From: Janthinobacterium lividum
GTDB lineage: Bacteria; Pseudomonadota; Gammaproteobacteria; Burkholderiales; Burkholderiaceae_D
Assembly (NCBI RefSeq): GCF_023509035.1
Contig: NZ_CP075583.1
Span: forward strand, 2,108,001-2,172,000
DNA: 64,000 nt
Reading direction: 5' to 3'
Shown here: positions 36,530 to 46,203 of the stretch, piece after piece
How the letters are laid out: the number at the start of each line of letters is the position of its first letter
Numbering within the stretch: the first letter of the stretch is position 1
Made by a program: the position numbers and the translations under genes
Notes under the pieces: generated by a model
Database searches by the model: none
Told to the model about the DNA's origin: nothing
Seen by the model: only the letters and a program-made list of their open reading frames with translations

Positions 36530-38085
36530 CTACAGTATGCGCAATTGCTGCAGCACGGGCAGTTTGTCACGCAGGAATTCCTCAATGGCGGCGTTGAGCA
36601 GTTGCTGGTGTGCTGCCTCGTCAACGCATGCCACGCCCTCCTTGAGCAGGCGGCGCCCGCAGCGCGCCATGCCGCTGGCCGCCTGCGCCTGTAAGGTGGC
36701 CAGGTCCGGCTGCTGTTTTCGCTTTTGGGCCAGCAACGAAAACAGCAGCCGGTCAATGAATTCCGTGTCGATACCGCTGCCTGTCAATGGAGAGCACAGG
36801 ATGCGGTAGCTGTCGCCGTAGCGCAGCTGTGCGCCGATGGCCTGGTTCAGGCGGTGCGCGGCTGCGTCGCCGCTGTCGCCCTGCGCCTCACCCGGGAAAT
36901 ACATCACGACCTGGCTGCCGGTGACCAGCATGGCCGCCACCTCCGCCAGGCTTTGCACGCTCTGTCCGGGCAAGGAGGGCAGGGCGGCCAATTCGGCCAG
37001 GCTATGCGGGCCGGTCGCCAGCGCGTCGCAGACGGCGCCGTAGACCTGCTCGTTTCCTGTTACTACGCCTGCCTTGGTCTGGAAGGTAAAGGTCATTTTT
37101 TTGCGCGCGGTACCAGCATGGCCAGGTGCATGCTGGCGAGACATTCGGCCTGGCGCACGGCCCCCATGCGGCGTGCGCCCCGCACCAGGACATCCTTGCG
37201 GAAGCTGGTATTGAGAAAATAATCCTTCATCATTTCGCGGATGGCCGCGTCGGGCAGCAAGTCGATGGTGGCTTGCTGGTCGGCGTTCAGATACAGCTCG
37301 GGAAAAGCAAAAGGCAGGTCGGCGGAGCCTGCAAAATCGAGCTTGGCGTGCGCCACATCGCGCATCACGTCGGCGTGGTACAGCGGCTCCCAGTGCTGGT
37401 TCAGGTATTCATGCACGCTGTAATGGGGATCGCTGTTGATGAGCGCATTGAGGCGCGGCGCGAGTGCGGGATTGTCCGTGATGTAGCCAGCCTGCAGGTT
37501 CTGCAACTGCTGCACATAGGCGATGCCAGCCTGCATCTGCAAGTCGCTGCGACCGGGGAAGTTGGCGGCAAACTCCAGCAGCAGGCGTTGCAGGGGCAGG
37601 GCGGAACTCCATCCAGGCATGGCGTTATAGCTGAGTGATACGATGCCGCCCGGTTTCAGATAGCGCGCAATGAAGTCGACGATATGCTGGCGGTTCTCCC
37701 GGTTGACCCAGGTGTAGATGCCGTGCAGGGTAATGAAGTCGAACTGCGGCAGATCGGGCACGCGGCCCTGGGCCAATTCTTCAAAGCTGTTTTCCAGCAG
37801 GGTCAGATTGTCCAGCTGAGCCTTTGCCGCCAGGGCGCGTGCGCCAGCGACATGGGCCGGATTGAAATCGTTGCCGTAGAACTGGCCGTTGGCATTGGCG
37901 GCTGCCAGTACGGTGAGCGTCTGGCCGCAGCCGAAGCCCAGCTCAAAGTAGGTGTAGGGCTGATCCAGGGGCACTGGTTCGATGCCGTTGAGGATGCAGC
38001 TGAAATTGAGGTGATGCGGACTCAGGTCGCTGTAAAAACCGTTGGTGTACTCGATATCCGACACGTATCCTTCATTCCAGGCCAT
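36530..38085 (-). CDS. Class I SAM-dependent methyltransferase with C-terminal regulatory domain, apparent -1 frameshift
   Basis: A methyltransferase of about 518 residues when read across the break. It starts MAWNEGYVSDIEYTNGFYSD. The SAM-binding motif is YFELGFGCGQTLTVLAAA, with GNDFNPAHVAG following. The second part (MTFTFQTKAGVVTGNEQVYG onward) looks like the methyltransferase regulatory domain that usually follows in one chain. Between them the frame reaches TGA after AKK, at seven T on the plus strand (37096-37102), where eight would keep frame. The 1556 bases are one short of 519 codons. Substrate unknown. It sits between the purD side and hemF. Confidence 0.8.
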
Positions 38086-38156
38086 GGTTTCCCCGCATTG
38101 GTGGCAAAACGGCAGTATGCCATGATGACCGCCGGCGTGGTCGCTTGCGCTGTGGT

Positions 38157-38950
38157 TTAGGGCGCCGCTGGCGTGGCGTCGTCCTGCACCACCGTGATGG
38201 ACAGGTCCGCGCCGGCGCCGGGCACGCGCGCACTTTCCACGGCGTGCGCGGCGCGCTGCTGCAGGTCAGGCCGTTCGACGCCCTGCCCGGCGACGGGGGC
38301 GCGGCGGGAGGGGGCGCCTGCCTGGAGACGATGGCGCGGCCGGCAAAGGCCAGTACCAGCAGTAGCAGCGCGGCCACCACCCACGTTCCAGGGCGCGCAT
38401 AGGCGGGGCGCTCCCGGCGGGCCTGGCGCGCGGCGCCATCGACGATGATGCGGCCAAGCTCCGAGCCGTGCTGGCGCGTGCGCAGTAGCTCGAATTGTTG
38501 CGCCGTCAGGGTGCCTTGCCGGAGCATCTCGCGCAGGGCGGCAATCGGCGAGGCGAGCAGGCGGTTCTCTGGCAAGCTGGCGTGGGCGGCGTCGCGCTGC
38601 CACTGGTTGATCAGGTCTTCGTCGTACAGGGTGTCGATGGCCTGGCGGTTGACCAGCTTTAGCGCGTCGGCGGCCAGTTGCTGGCGCTCGAGCAGGGCCG
38701 CGCCGTCATGCTGGCGCGGCAGATCCTGTACGCGCCGCAGGAAGTCGTCCTGCGGCAGCAGATCCGTGAGCAGCAGCCATGCCAGCGCATCGGCGGCACT
38801 CGCGTCGGCCGCCAGTCGTGGCATGTCGACGTCGTCTTCCTCGTCCAGGGCGAGGATCTCCAGTTCGCCGGTGGCGTCGTCGAGTTCATTTTCCGTGATC
38901 AGGCGGAGTTGGCGTACCTGGGCGAGGGCGGGATGGAGGTGACTGGTCAT
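38157..38950 (-). CDS. Unknown single-pass membrane protein, apparent -1 frameshift
   Basis: About 264 residues when read through the break. It has an acidic helical N-terminal half (ENELDDATGELEILALDEED), a basic stretch (ARQARRERPAYARPG), then one hydrophobic helix WVVAALLLLVLAFAGRAIV near residue 200 and a short Pro/Ala-rich end. After APPPAAPP the frame is lost at five G on the plus strand (38295-38299). With six, the chain continues VAGQGVERPDLQQRAAHAVE to the stop at 38157. The span is one base short of 265 codons. I do not recognise the family. It precedes the methyltransferase gene by 71 bases. Confidence 0.6.
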
Positions 38951-39013
38951 GGGCGGTAACTTTGCCTGAAAGGCAAAATCTTAGCGCAAGACCTGTTTTT
39001 CCGGCGCGCCTAT

Positions 39014-39061
39014 GCAAACGGGGCCGGGGCGGATGCATTCCGCGCCGGCCCCGCCGTTTGC
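39014..39061 (-). terminator. Strong GC-rich hairpin downstream of purD
   Basis: Arms GCAAACGGGGCCGG and CCGGCCCCGCCGTTTGC with small bulges form a very stable stem 15 bases after the purD stop. There is no T run on the minus side, so it may slow or terminate transcription or protect the mRNA end rather than act as a classic terminator. Confidence 0.5.
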
Positions 39062-39075
39062 CGCCAGGGGCGTGC

Positions 39076-40345
39076 TTAGTGCTTCAGGCCGCGCCAGCCG
39101 ATGTCGCGGCGGTACTGCGCGCCGTCGAAATGGATTTTTTCCACGGTTTCATACGCCTGTTTCTGCGCCATCTTGATGCTGTCGCCCAGACCCACCACGC
39201 ACAGCACGCGGCCGCCGTTGGTGACCAGGCGCTCGCCCTCGATGCGGGTGCCCGCATGGAAGGTGACGGAGTCTGGCGTTTCGGCCGGGATGTCGCCGAT
39301 CGGCGTGCCCTTGACGGGATCGTCCGGGTAGCCGGCGGCGGCCATGACGACGCCAACGGCCGTGCGGCGGTCCCATTCCAGCTCCACGGCGTCGAGCGTG
39401 CCGTTGACGGCGTGCTCCATGACGGTCACCAGGTCGGTTTTCAGGCGCGCCATGATGGGCTGCGTTTCCGGGTCGCCCATGCGGCAGTTGAATTCCAGGG
39501 TCTTCGGCGTGCCCTTGTCGTCGATCATCAGGCCGGCGTACAGGAAGCCCGTAAAACGTGATGCCGTCCTTGGCCATGCCCTGGATGGTCGGCACGATGA
39601 TTTCGCGCATGACGCGCGCATGCATGGCCGGCGTGACGATGGGGGCCGGCGAGTACGCGCCCATGCCGCCCGTGTTCGGGCCCTGGTCGTGGTCCTTCAG
39701 GCGTTTGTGATCCTGGCTGGTGGCCAGTGGCAGGATGTTCTTGCCGTCGCACATGACGATGAAGCTCGCTTCTTCGCCGGCGAGAAATTCCTCGATGACG
39801 ATGCGTGCGCCGGCGTCGCCGAACTGATTGTCAGACAGCATCATGTCGACAGCCTGGTGCGCTTCTTCCAGGGTCATGGCTACGACGACGCCCTTGCCGG
39901 CGGCCAGGCCATCAGCCTTGATGACGATAGGCGCGCCCATGGCGTCGACGTAGGCGTGCGCGGGAGCGACGTCGGAAAACGTCTGGTAGGCGGCCGTCGG
40001 GATGCCGTGGCGCTGCATGAAGGCCTTGGCGAAGTCTTTCGACGATTCCAGCTGCGCCGCTTCTTTCGTCGGGCCGAAGATTTTCAGGCCGCGCGAGCGG
40101 AACAGGTTGACGATGCCCGCTGCCAGCGGCACTTCCGGACCGACAACCGTCAGGCCGATGTGTTCCTGCTGAACGAAATCGGCCAGCAATTGCGGGTCGC
40201 TGATGTCGAGATTGACCAGGCGCGCATCGCGCGCGGTGCCGCCGTTGCCCGGCGCGACATACACCATCTGTATGCGTTCGGACTGGGCCAGTTTCCAGGC
40301 CAGGGCGTGTTCGCGGCCGCCAGAGCCGACTACCAGAATTTTCAT
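39076..40345 (-). CDS. purD: Phosphoribosylamine-glycine ligase, apparent +1 frameshift
   Basis: Second step of purine synthesis (GAR synthetase), an ATP-grasp enzyme of about 422 residues. It starts MKILVVGSGGREHALAWKLA. The ATP-grasp core has IVIKADGLAAGKGVVVA. The frame breaks after DGITF at four A on the plus strand (39553-39556), where three keep frame. It then continues TGFLYAGLMIDDKGTPKTLE and NCRMGDPETQ to the end WRGLKH. The 1270 bases equal 423 codons plus one. A working purD is needed for growth without purines, so an assembly error is likely. It follows yebC by 58 bases. Confidence 0.94.
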
Positions 40346-40403
40346 AGGGACCGTTCGTTCAATGTGGGTTGCAGGGCGGCGGTGCCGCCCTTGATGTTGT
40401 TGC

Positions 40404-41129
40404 TTAGTTCTCGATCAGGGCGTTCGTAAACACTTCCTGGACATCGTCCAGCAGTTCCAGCGCATCGATCAGCTTTTGCATCTTGATGGCGTCGTCGCCC
40501 GCGTAGACGGTTTCCGTCGCCGGTTTCATGATGACTTCGGCCACTTCGGCCTTGAAGCCGGCCGCTTCCAGCGCTTCCTTGACGGTGGCGAAATCGTGCA
40601 CGGGGGTCAGCACTTCGAAGCCGCCTTCTTCATCGGCGATGACGTCGTCGGCGCCCGCTTCCAAGGCCGCTTCCATCAGTTTGTCTTCGTCGGTGCCCGG
40701 CGCGAACAGCAACTGGCCGCAATGCTGGAACATGAAGGCGACCGAGCCTTCATTGCCCATGTTGCCGCCGTTCTTGTTGAAGGCGTTGCGCACTTCGGCC
40801 ACCGTGCGCACCTTGTTGTCGGTCATGCATTCGACGATGACGGCTGCGCCGCCCACGCCGTAGCCTTCGTAGCGCACTTCTTCGTAGTTGGCGCCATCGA
40901 CGCCGCCGCTGCCGCGGTTGATCGCGCGCTGGACGTTGTCTTTTGGCATGTTCGCATCGGCGGCCTTGTCGACGGCCAGGCGCAGGCGCGGATTGGCCGC
41001 GATATCGGCGCCGCCCATGCGGGCCGCGACCGTGATTTCCTTGATCAGGCGCGTCCAGATTTTGCCACGCTTGGCATCGGTGGCAGCCTTTTTATGCTTG
41101 ATATTGGCCCATTTGCTATGTCCTGCCAT
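40404..41129 (-). CDS. yebC: YebC/PmpR-family protein
   Basis: A 241-residue member of the YebC family, described both as transcriptional regulators and as ribosome-associated factors relieving polyproline stalling. It starts [20 protein letters not shown], the universal family N-terminus. [20 protein letters not shown] and GAVAFMF-like [15 protein letters not shown] are also diagnostic. It heads the yebC-purD pair, a common arrangement in Burkholderiales. Divergent from the PhoD-like gene. Confidence 0.95.
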   Translation of the reverse strand: MAGHSKWANIKHKKAATDAKRGKIWTRLIKEITVAARMGGADIAANPRLRLAVDKAADANMPKDNVQRAINRGSGGVDGANYEEVRYEGYGVGGAAVIVECMTDNKVRTVAEVRNAFNKNGGNMGNEGSVAFMFQHCGQLLFAPGTDEDKLMEAALEAGADDVIADEEGGFEVLTPVHDFATVKEALEAAGFKAEVAEVIMKPATETVYAGDDAIKMQKLIDALELLDDVQEVFTNALIEN

Positions 41130-41272
41130 GTCGAATCTTCCTTAGACGGGTGTTCAATTGTGGCCGACATTTTAGCATATCGGCCCCCCGCGAAGCGGCA
41201 TGGCCCCGTCATCAGGATGACACAATCTGTTGCTAAAGTGACGCGCTTTCACCATATCGAGGGCGCGACATC

Positions 41273-43756
41273 ATGGCAAGTCAAATGGATAGGCGGCAAT
41301 TTCTGAAATTGGGCGGCTTTATCACCGTGTCAGTGGCCACTGCCGGCCTTGCCGCCTGCGGCAGCACCGATTACAGCGATCCTGGCGTGCCGCTCGCTTC
41401 TGGCAGCGACTGGAAATTCCCGCAAAGCGTGGCCTCTGGCGATCCGCGCGCCGACAGCGCCATGCTGTGGACGCGCGTCGTGCCCGCCAGTTTCGATGCC
41501 GTGGCGCCCGCCGTTGCCGGCAAGGCCGACGTGGCCGTGCGCCTGATCGTCAGCGCCAGCGACAATACGGCCGCCCTGGGCGGCAACACGGCCCTGCTGG
41601 GTACGCCCATCGTCGACGCCAAGTTGCCCCTGAAGGCCGATTTCGACAATACCCTGCGCCACAAGGTAACGGGCTTGCAGCCGGGCCAGGTGTATTTTTA
41701 CCAGTTCATCGCCGGCGATGTGCGCTCGAACGTGGGCCGCTTCAAGACGGCGCCCGCCGCCACGGCCGACGTATCGCAGCTGCAGTTCGCCTACCTGACG
41801 TGCCAGGACTGGAGCATCAACCATTGGGGCGCGCTGTCGCATATCGCCGCCAACGAATCGCTCGATTTCATCGTGCACCTGGGCGATTACATCTATGAAA
41901 CGGTGGGCGAGGCCTTCCAGAGCGGCGCCGTGGAAAGCCGCCACGACCAGCTGAAACTGCCCGACGGCACGTATAAAAGCGGCACGTCCGGTGCCAAGTA
42001 CGCCACCACGGTGGCCGATTACCGCTACCTGTACAAGAAATACCGTACCGATGCGCGCCTGCAAGCCGTGCACGAACGCTTTGCCTTCATCGCCATCTGG
42101 GATGACCACGAATTTACGGATGACGCCTGGCAGGACGCGTCCACCTACGAGGGCCTCGTGGCCGCCGACGGCAGCGATTTGCATCAGCCGGCCCGCCGCC
42201 GCAGCGCCAACCAGGCGTGGTTCGAGTACATGCCGGCCGACGTCACCTTCGATGCCGCCGCAACAACGTTCCAGAACATCCAGATCTACCGCGATTTCCA
42301 GTTCGGCAAACTGATGCAGCTGGTGATGACGGACGAGCGCCTGTACCGCGCCGACCATGCGATCGCCGAGTCGACCATCAACCCGGCCACGGGCAAGCCG
42401 CTGGGCAGCATCGGCAGCCGCTACCTGGTGCCGCAAGCGCTGTTCGACAGCGTGGAAGGGCAGAAAATGGCGGCCGCCACCAAGGCAGGCGCCGACCCGC
42501 TGGCTGCCGTTGGCATGCTGGGCAGCACGCAGCGCGACTGGTGGAAAAGCAAGATGAAGGCCGCCACGTCCACCTGGAAGCTGTGGGGCAATGAAGTGTC
42601 ATTGCTGCGCATGGGCTTGAATGGCACGGATGCGATTGCCACCTTGCTGGCGCTGAGCGCCATGTCGAACGTGGGCAAGGCCATCGCCGGCACGCTGCCT
42701 TTAGTGGGCGGCAGCGTGCCGCTGGCCTCGGCCATCGTGGCTGCCTCGACGGCGGACGCATCGACGACCCTGGCGCAAACGGCGGCCATGGCGATTGCCG
42801 GCGCGCCAGCCAACGCCAGCGCGCAGGGCGCCGCTGCCGTGGGCGCCGGCTTGAGCGCGGCCCAGGCCGGCATCACGGTGGCTGCCTACAATAGCGGCTC
42901 GCCGGCCGCCGCCGCGCAAGTGATCGCCTTTGGCTGGATCAAGCCCGACGTGCAGGCCAAGGGTGCCGCATCGAGTTTTGTGGCCGCTTCCGGCCAGCAG
43001 GCGGCGCTGGCGCCATTTTTCACGCGTTTCCTGCTCAATTGCGACCAGTGGGATGGCTATAACAGCGAGCGCAAGAATTTGATGGCGCACCTGAAGACGA
43101 ATGCCATCGGCAACGTGGTGGCGATTACCGGCGATATCCACTCCTTCTTTGCGGGCACCGTCAGCGATGATTTTGATGCGGCTGGCGGCGGCACGCCCGT
43201 CATGGTGGACCTGGTGTCGGCCGGCGTGAGCTCCGATTCCTTCTTCAGCTACCTGAAGTCGGCCGCCGGCAGCATGGGCGATATCGGCACCCTCGTCAGC
43301 TACCCGCTGGCCATTCCCGTCACGGGCCTGGGCACGGTCAACCTGGACGTCAACCTGCTCGATTACACTATGGGCAAGGCTGCCCCGACGGTGGACAGCC
43401 TGCTGGAGCAGTTGCGCGTGCAACTGCGCGGCGCCCTGGCCGCCAAGGGCGTGCCGGAAGCGCAGCTCGATGCGACGGTGGCTGCCGTGCAGGCTGGCTT
43501 GAAAGCGAGCGCTGACTTCAGCACAACTCTGCTGGGCCTGGCGCAGCAATTGTCCGGCCTGGGCAACAACCCGTGGCTCAAGCATCTGAATACGGATGCG
43601 CAGGGCTACACGGTGGTCACCTTGACGCCGGGCAAGCTGGTGGCGCAGTTCAAGCAGGTAAATAAACTGATCGGCACCGCGGCACCAAGCAACGTGATTG
43701 CGCGCGTGACGACCGCGACAGTGACGGCGGGCGCGGCGGCGGTGGTGGTCTCTTAA
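41273..43756 (+). CDS. PhoD-like alkaline phosphatase with large Ala-rich insertion
   Basis: Exported metallo-phosphatase/phosphodiesterase of 827 residues, where the family usually has 450-600. The N-terminus MDRRQFLKLGGFITVSVAT followed by LAACG looks like a Tat signal with a lipobox-like cysteine. PhoD motifs: CQDWSINHWGALSHIA, DFIVHLGDYIYE, AIWDDHEFTDDAWQD, and VVAITGDIHSFFAGTVSDDF. Residues about 445-580, between WKLWGNEV and FLLNCDQWDGY, are an alanine-rich insertion of low complexity. The C-terminus also has extra Ala-rich helices. No phosphate-regulation site was seen upstream. Divergent from yebC. Confidence 0.9.
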   Translation: MASQMDRRQFLKLGGFITVSVATAGLAACGSTDYSDPGVPLASGSDWKFPQSVASGDPRADSAMLWTRVVPASFDAVAPAVAGKADVAVRLIVSASDNTAALGGNTALLGTPIVDAKLPLKADFDNTLRHKVTGLQPGQVYFYQFIAGDVRSNVGRFKTAPAATADVSQLQFAYLTCQDWSINHWGALSHIAANESLDFIVHLGDYIYETVGEAFQSGAVESRHDQLKLPDGTYKSGTSGAKYATTVADYRYLYKKYRTDARLQAVHERFAFIAIWDDHEFTDDAWQDASTYEGLVAADGSDLHQPARRRSANQAWFEYMPADVTFDAAATTFQNIQIYRDFQFGKLMQLVMTDERLYRADHAIAESTINPATGKPLGSIGSRYLVPQALFDSVEGQKMAAATKAGADPLAAVGMLGSTQRDWWKSKMKAATSTWKLWGNEVSLLRMGLNGTDAIATLLALSAMSNVGKAIAGTLPLVGGSVPLASAIVAASTADASTTLAQTAAMAIAGAPANASAQGAAAVGAGLSAAQAGITVAAYNSGSPAAAAQVIAFGWIKPDVQAKGAASSFVAASGQQAALAPFFTRFLLNCDQWDGYNSERKNLMAHLKTNAIGNVVAITGDIHSFFAGTVSDDFDAAGGGTPVMVDLVSAGVSSDSFFSYLKSAAGSMGDIGTLVSYPLAIPVTGLGTVNLDVNLLDYTMGKAAPTVDSLLEQLRVQLRGALAAKGVPEAQLDATVAAVQAGLKASADFSTTLLGLAQQLSGLGNNPWLKHLNTDAQGYTVVTLTPGKLVAQFKQVNKLIGTAAPSNVIARVTTATVTAGAAAVVVS

Positions 43757-43775
43757 TCCGCCGTCAGTTTTATTT

Positions 43776-43816
43776 GGGGTCAGACGGGGACGCCGAGTCC
43801 CGCCAGGTCTGACCCC
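43776..43816. repeat. Inverted repeat GGGGTCAGAC...GTCTGACCCC
   Basis: A perfect 10-bp inverted repeat (43776-43785 and 43807-43816) with a 21-base spacer, which itself holds GAC/GTC. It sits between the PhoD-like and DMT genes. There is no T run. It resembles dispersed intergenic REP-like palindromes, although only one copy is in this window. Confidence 0.55.
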
Positions 43817-43839
43817 GGCTTTTGCCTTACAATCTGGGC

Positions 43840-44760
43840 ATGAGCTCCAGTTCCCCGCAAGCATCTCCTCCCTCGCTTCCCCGTTCCGTCTACCTTGGTG
43901 GCCTGGCCATCGCCGTGGGCGGGGCGGTGCTGTTTTCCACCAAGGCCATCGTCGCCAAGCTGCTGTACCGCTACCAGATCGATGCCGTCACCCTGATCGC
44001 CTTCAGGATGATTTTCTCGCTGCCCGTGTTCGCCGTCATCGCCTGGTGGAAGATGCGCACGGAGCCGCCGCTGTCGACCAGCGACCGCTGGCGCCTCGTC
44101 GGGCTGGGTCTCGTCGGCTACTACCTGTCCAGCTATCTGGACTTCCTGGGCTTGCAATACATTTCCGTGGGGCTGGAGCGCTTGATCCTGTTTCTCACGC
44201 CCACCTTCGTGCTCCTGATTACCACCGTGTACTTCAAGCAGAGCATCAGCCGCTTGCAGTGGCTGGCCTTGCTGACCTCGTATTGCGGCATCGTGCTGGT
44301 GTTCGTGCATGATTTACAGGGCGGCGCGAGCAATGTGGCGCTGGGGTCGACTCTCGTGCTGGGTTCGGCCTGTTCGTATGCCGTGTATCTGTTGGGCTCG
44401 GGTGAACTGGTCAAGCGCATCGGCTCGATGCGGCTCGTTTCCTACGCGATGTGCGTGGCCAGCTTTGCCTGCATCGCCCAGTTTTTTATTTTGCGCCCCG
44501 TCGAACTGCTGATCCAGCCCATGCCCGTGTATGGCCTGTCCTTGCTCAATGGCATCTTTTGCACGGTGATGCCCGTCTTCATGACGATGATCGCCGTCGA
44601 ACGCATCGGCGCGCCCGTCGCCTCGCAGGCGGGCATGATCGGCCCCGTGTCGACCCTGTTCCTGGGCGCCATGATCCTTGATGAACCGATCACCAACTGG
44701 CAACTGGCTGGCACCAGCCTCGTATTGGCCGGTATTTACTTGCTGTCGAAAAAGAAATAA
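43840..44760 (+). CDS. DMT-superfamily (EamA) transporter
   Basis: A 306-residue inner-membrane protein with ten helices and two EamA repeats: first repeat from VYLGGLAIAVGGAVLFSTKA, second from NVALGSTLVLGSACSYAVYL. ERLILFLTPTFVLLITTVYF and PVSTLFLGAMILDEPITNWQ are the typical helix-4/9 signatures of drug/metabolite exporters. ATG 43840 is used because the sequence upstream is the inverted-repeat region. Substrate unknown. It is followed by mgsA after 29 bases. Confidence 0.9.
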   Translation: MSSSSPQASPPSLPRSVYLGGLAIAVGGAVLFSTKAIVAKLLYRYQIDAVTLIAFRMIFSLPVFAVIAWWKMRTEPPLSTSDRWRLVGLGLVGYYLSSYLDFLGLQYISVGLERLILFLTPTFVLLITTVYFKQSISRLQWLALLTSYCGIVLVFVHDLQGGASNVALGSTLVLGSACSYAVYLLGSGELVKRIGSMRLVSYAMCVASFACIAQFFILRPVELLIQPMPVYGLSLLNGIFCTVMPVFMTMIAVERIGAPVASQAGMIGPVSTLFLGAMILDEPITNWQLAGTSLVLAGIYLLSKKK

Positions 44761-44789
44761 TTCCTCCACCCACTGAAATGGTCCTCACC

Positions 44790-45180
44790 ATGAAAACACG
44801 CATCGCCCTGATTGCCCACGACAAGAAAAAAAGATGACATGATTACCCTGGCGGGCGAATACCTGGACTTTTTGAAGGGTTGCGAACTGTCGGCCACGGG
44901 CACCACGGGCGGCCGCCTGATCAACGAGCTGGGCCTGGAGGTCGAACGCAAGCATTCGGGGCCGTTCGGCGGCGACTTGCAGATCGGCTCGCTGCTGGTG
45001 GAAGGCTTGATCGATTGCGTGATCTTCCTGCGTGACCCGATGACGCCGCAGCCGCACGAGCCGGACATCAACGCCCTGGTGCGCGCCTGCGACGTGCACA
45101 ACGTGGCGTGCGCAACGAATCTGTCATCGGCGCACCTGGTGCTGTCGCAGCTGCAGGCGCAGGCCAACGCGGCCGCCTGA
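44790..45180 (+). CDS. mgsA: Methylglyoxal synthase, apparent +1 frameshift in an A tract
   Basis: Converts dihydroxyacetone phosphate to methylglyoxal, a bypass that frees phosphate. From ATG 44790 the chain reads [14 protein letters not shown] and meets a stop after seven A (44826-44832). With six it continues [20 protein letters not shown], then TGTTGGRL (phosphate-binding), [10 protein letters not shown] (catalytic Asp) and [13 protein letters not shown], giving about 129 residues. The 391 bases are one more than 130 codons. An A7 run can also allow slippage by polymerase or ribosome, so some product could be made even if the sequence is right. Confidence 0.92.
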
Positions 45181-45213
45181 AGTTTTCCCCCATTCTTCTT
45201 CAAGGAGCATATT

Positions 45214-46203
45214 GTGAGCGCAACGATTACCACCAAAGCCATCCGCGTACAGCGCGTGGGCGGCCCGGAAGTGATGGAGTATGTGGACGTGGAACTGCCA
45301 CCGCCGGGTCCCGGCGAAGCGCGCGTGAAGCATGATGCCATCGGCCTCAATTTCATCGATGTGTATTTCCGCACGGGCCTGTATCCGCAGCCGCTGCCCA
45401 ATGGCCTCGGTGTCGAGGGGGCGGGCATCGTCGAGGCGGTGGGCGAGGGCGTCACGGAAGTCAAGGTTGGCGACCGGGTGGCGTATGCGGCGCGCATCAA
45501 TGGCGCGTATGCGCAGCAGCGTAACCTGCCGGCGGCCCTGCTGCTGGTGCTGCCCGAGCGCATCGCTTTCGACACGGCCGCCGCCATGATGCTGCAAGGC
45601 TTGACGGTGCAATACCTGTTCCATCGCACGGTAGCCCTGAAGGCGGGCGATACCATCCTGTTTCACGCGGCTGCGGGCGGCGTGGGCCTGATTGCCTGCC
45701 AATGGGCGAAGGTGCTGGGCGTGAACCTGATCGGCACGGCTGGTTCCGATGAAAAGGCGGCGCTGGCCAAGGCGCACGGCGCGGCCCATGTCATCAACTA
45801 CAACACGGAAAACTTCGTCGAGCGCGTGCGCGAGATCACGGGCGGCAAGGGCGTCTCGGTGGTCTACGATTCCATTGGCAAGGACACGTTTACAGGCTCG
45901 CTCGACTGCCTGGCGCCGCTGGGCATGATGGTCAGCTTCGGCAACGCATCCGGTCCCGTGCCGGCCTTCACCCTCAGTGAACTGGCCTCGCGCGGCTCGC
46001 TCTTCCTCACGCGCCCGGCCCTGTTCAGCTATGCCTCCAACCGCGCGAACCTGGAAGAGATGGCGACTTCGCTGTTCGGCGTCGTCAGCAGTGGCGAAGT
46101 GCAGATCGAGATCAACCAGCGCTACAGCCTGGCCCATATTGCCCAGGCGCACATTGACCTGGAAGGGCGCAAGACGACCGGTTCGACCATCATCGTGCCA
46201 TGA
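45214..46203 (+). CDS. NADPH:quinone oxidoreductase, zinc-independent MDR family
   Basis: A 329-residue medium-chain reductase of the QOR type. Seen: KHDAIGLNFIDVYFRTGLYP, the NADPH-binding DTILFHAAAGGVGLIACQWA, and a C-terminal region ending GRKTTGSTIIVP, all matching bacterial Qor1. It lacks the zinc cysteines of alcohol dehydrogenases. The start is GTG 45214 with AAGGAG seven bases before it. It lies 33 bases after mgsA, and its stop overlaps a small membrane-protein frame (ATGA). Confidence 0.93.
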   Translation: MSATITTKAIRVQRVGGPEVMEYVDVELPPPGPGEARVKHDAIGLNFIDVYFRTGLYPQPLPNGLGVEGAGIVEAVGEGVTEVKVGDRVAYAARINGAYAQQRNLPAALLLVLPERIAFDTAAAMMLQGLTVQYLFHRTVALKAGDTILFHAAAGGVGLIACQWAKVLGVNLIGTAGSDEKAALAKAHGAAHVINYNTENFVERVREITGGKGVSVVYDSIGKDTFTGSLDCLAPLGMMVSFGNASGPVPAFTLSELASRGSLFLTRPALFSYASNRANLEEMATSLFGVVSSGEVQIEINQRYSLAHIAQAHIDLEGRKTTGSTIIVP

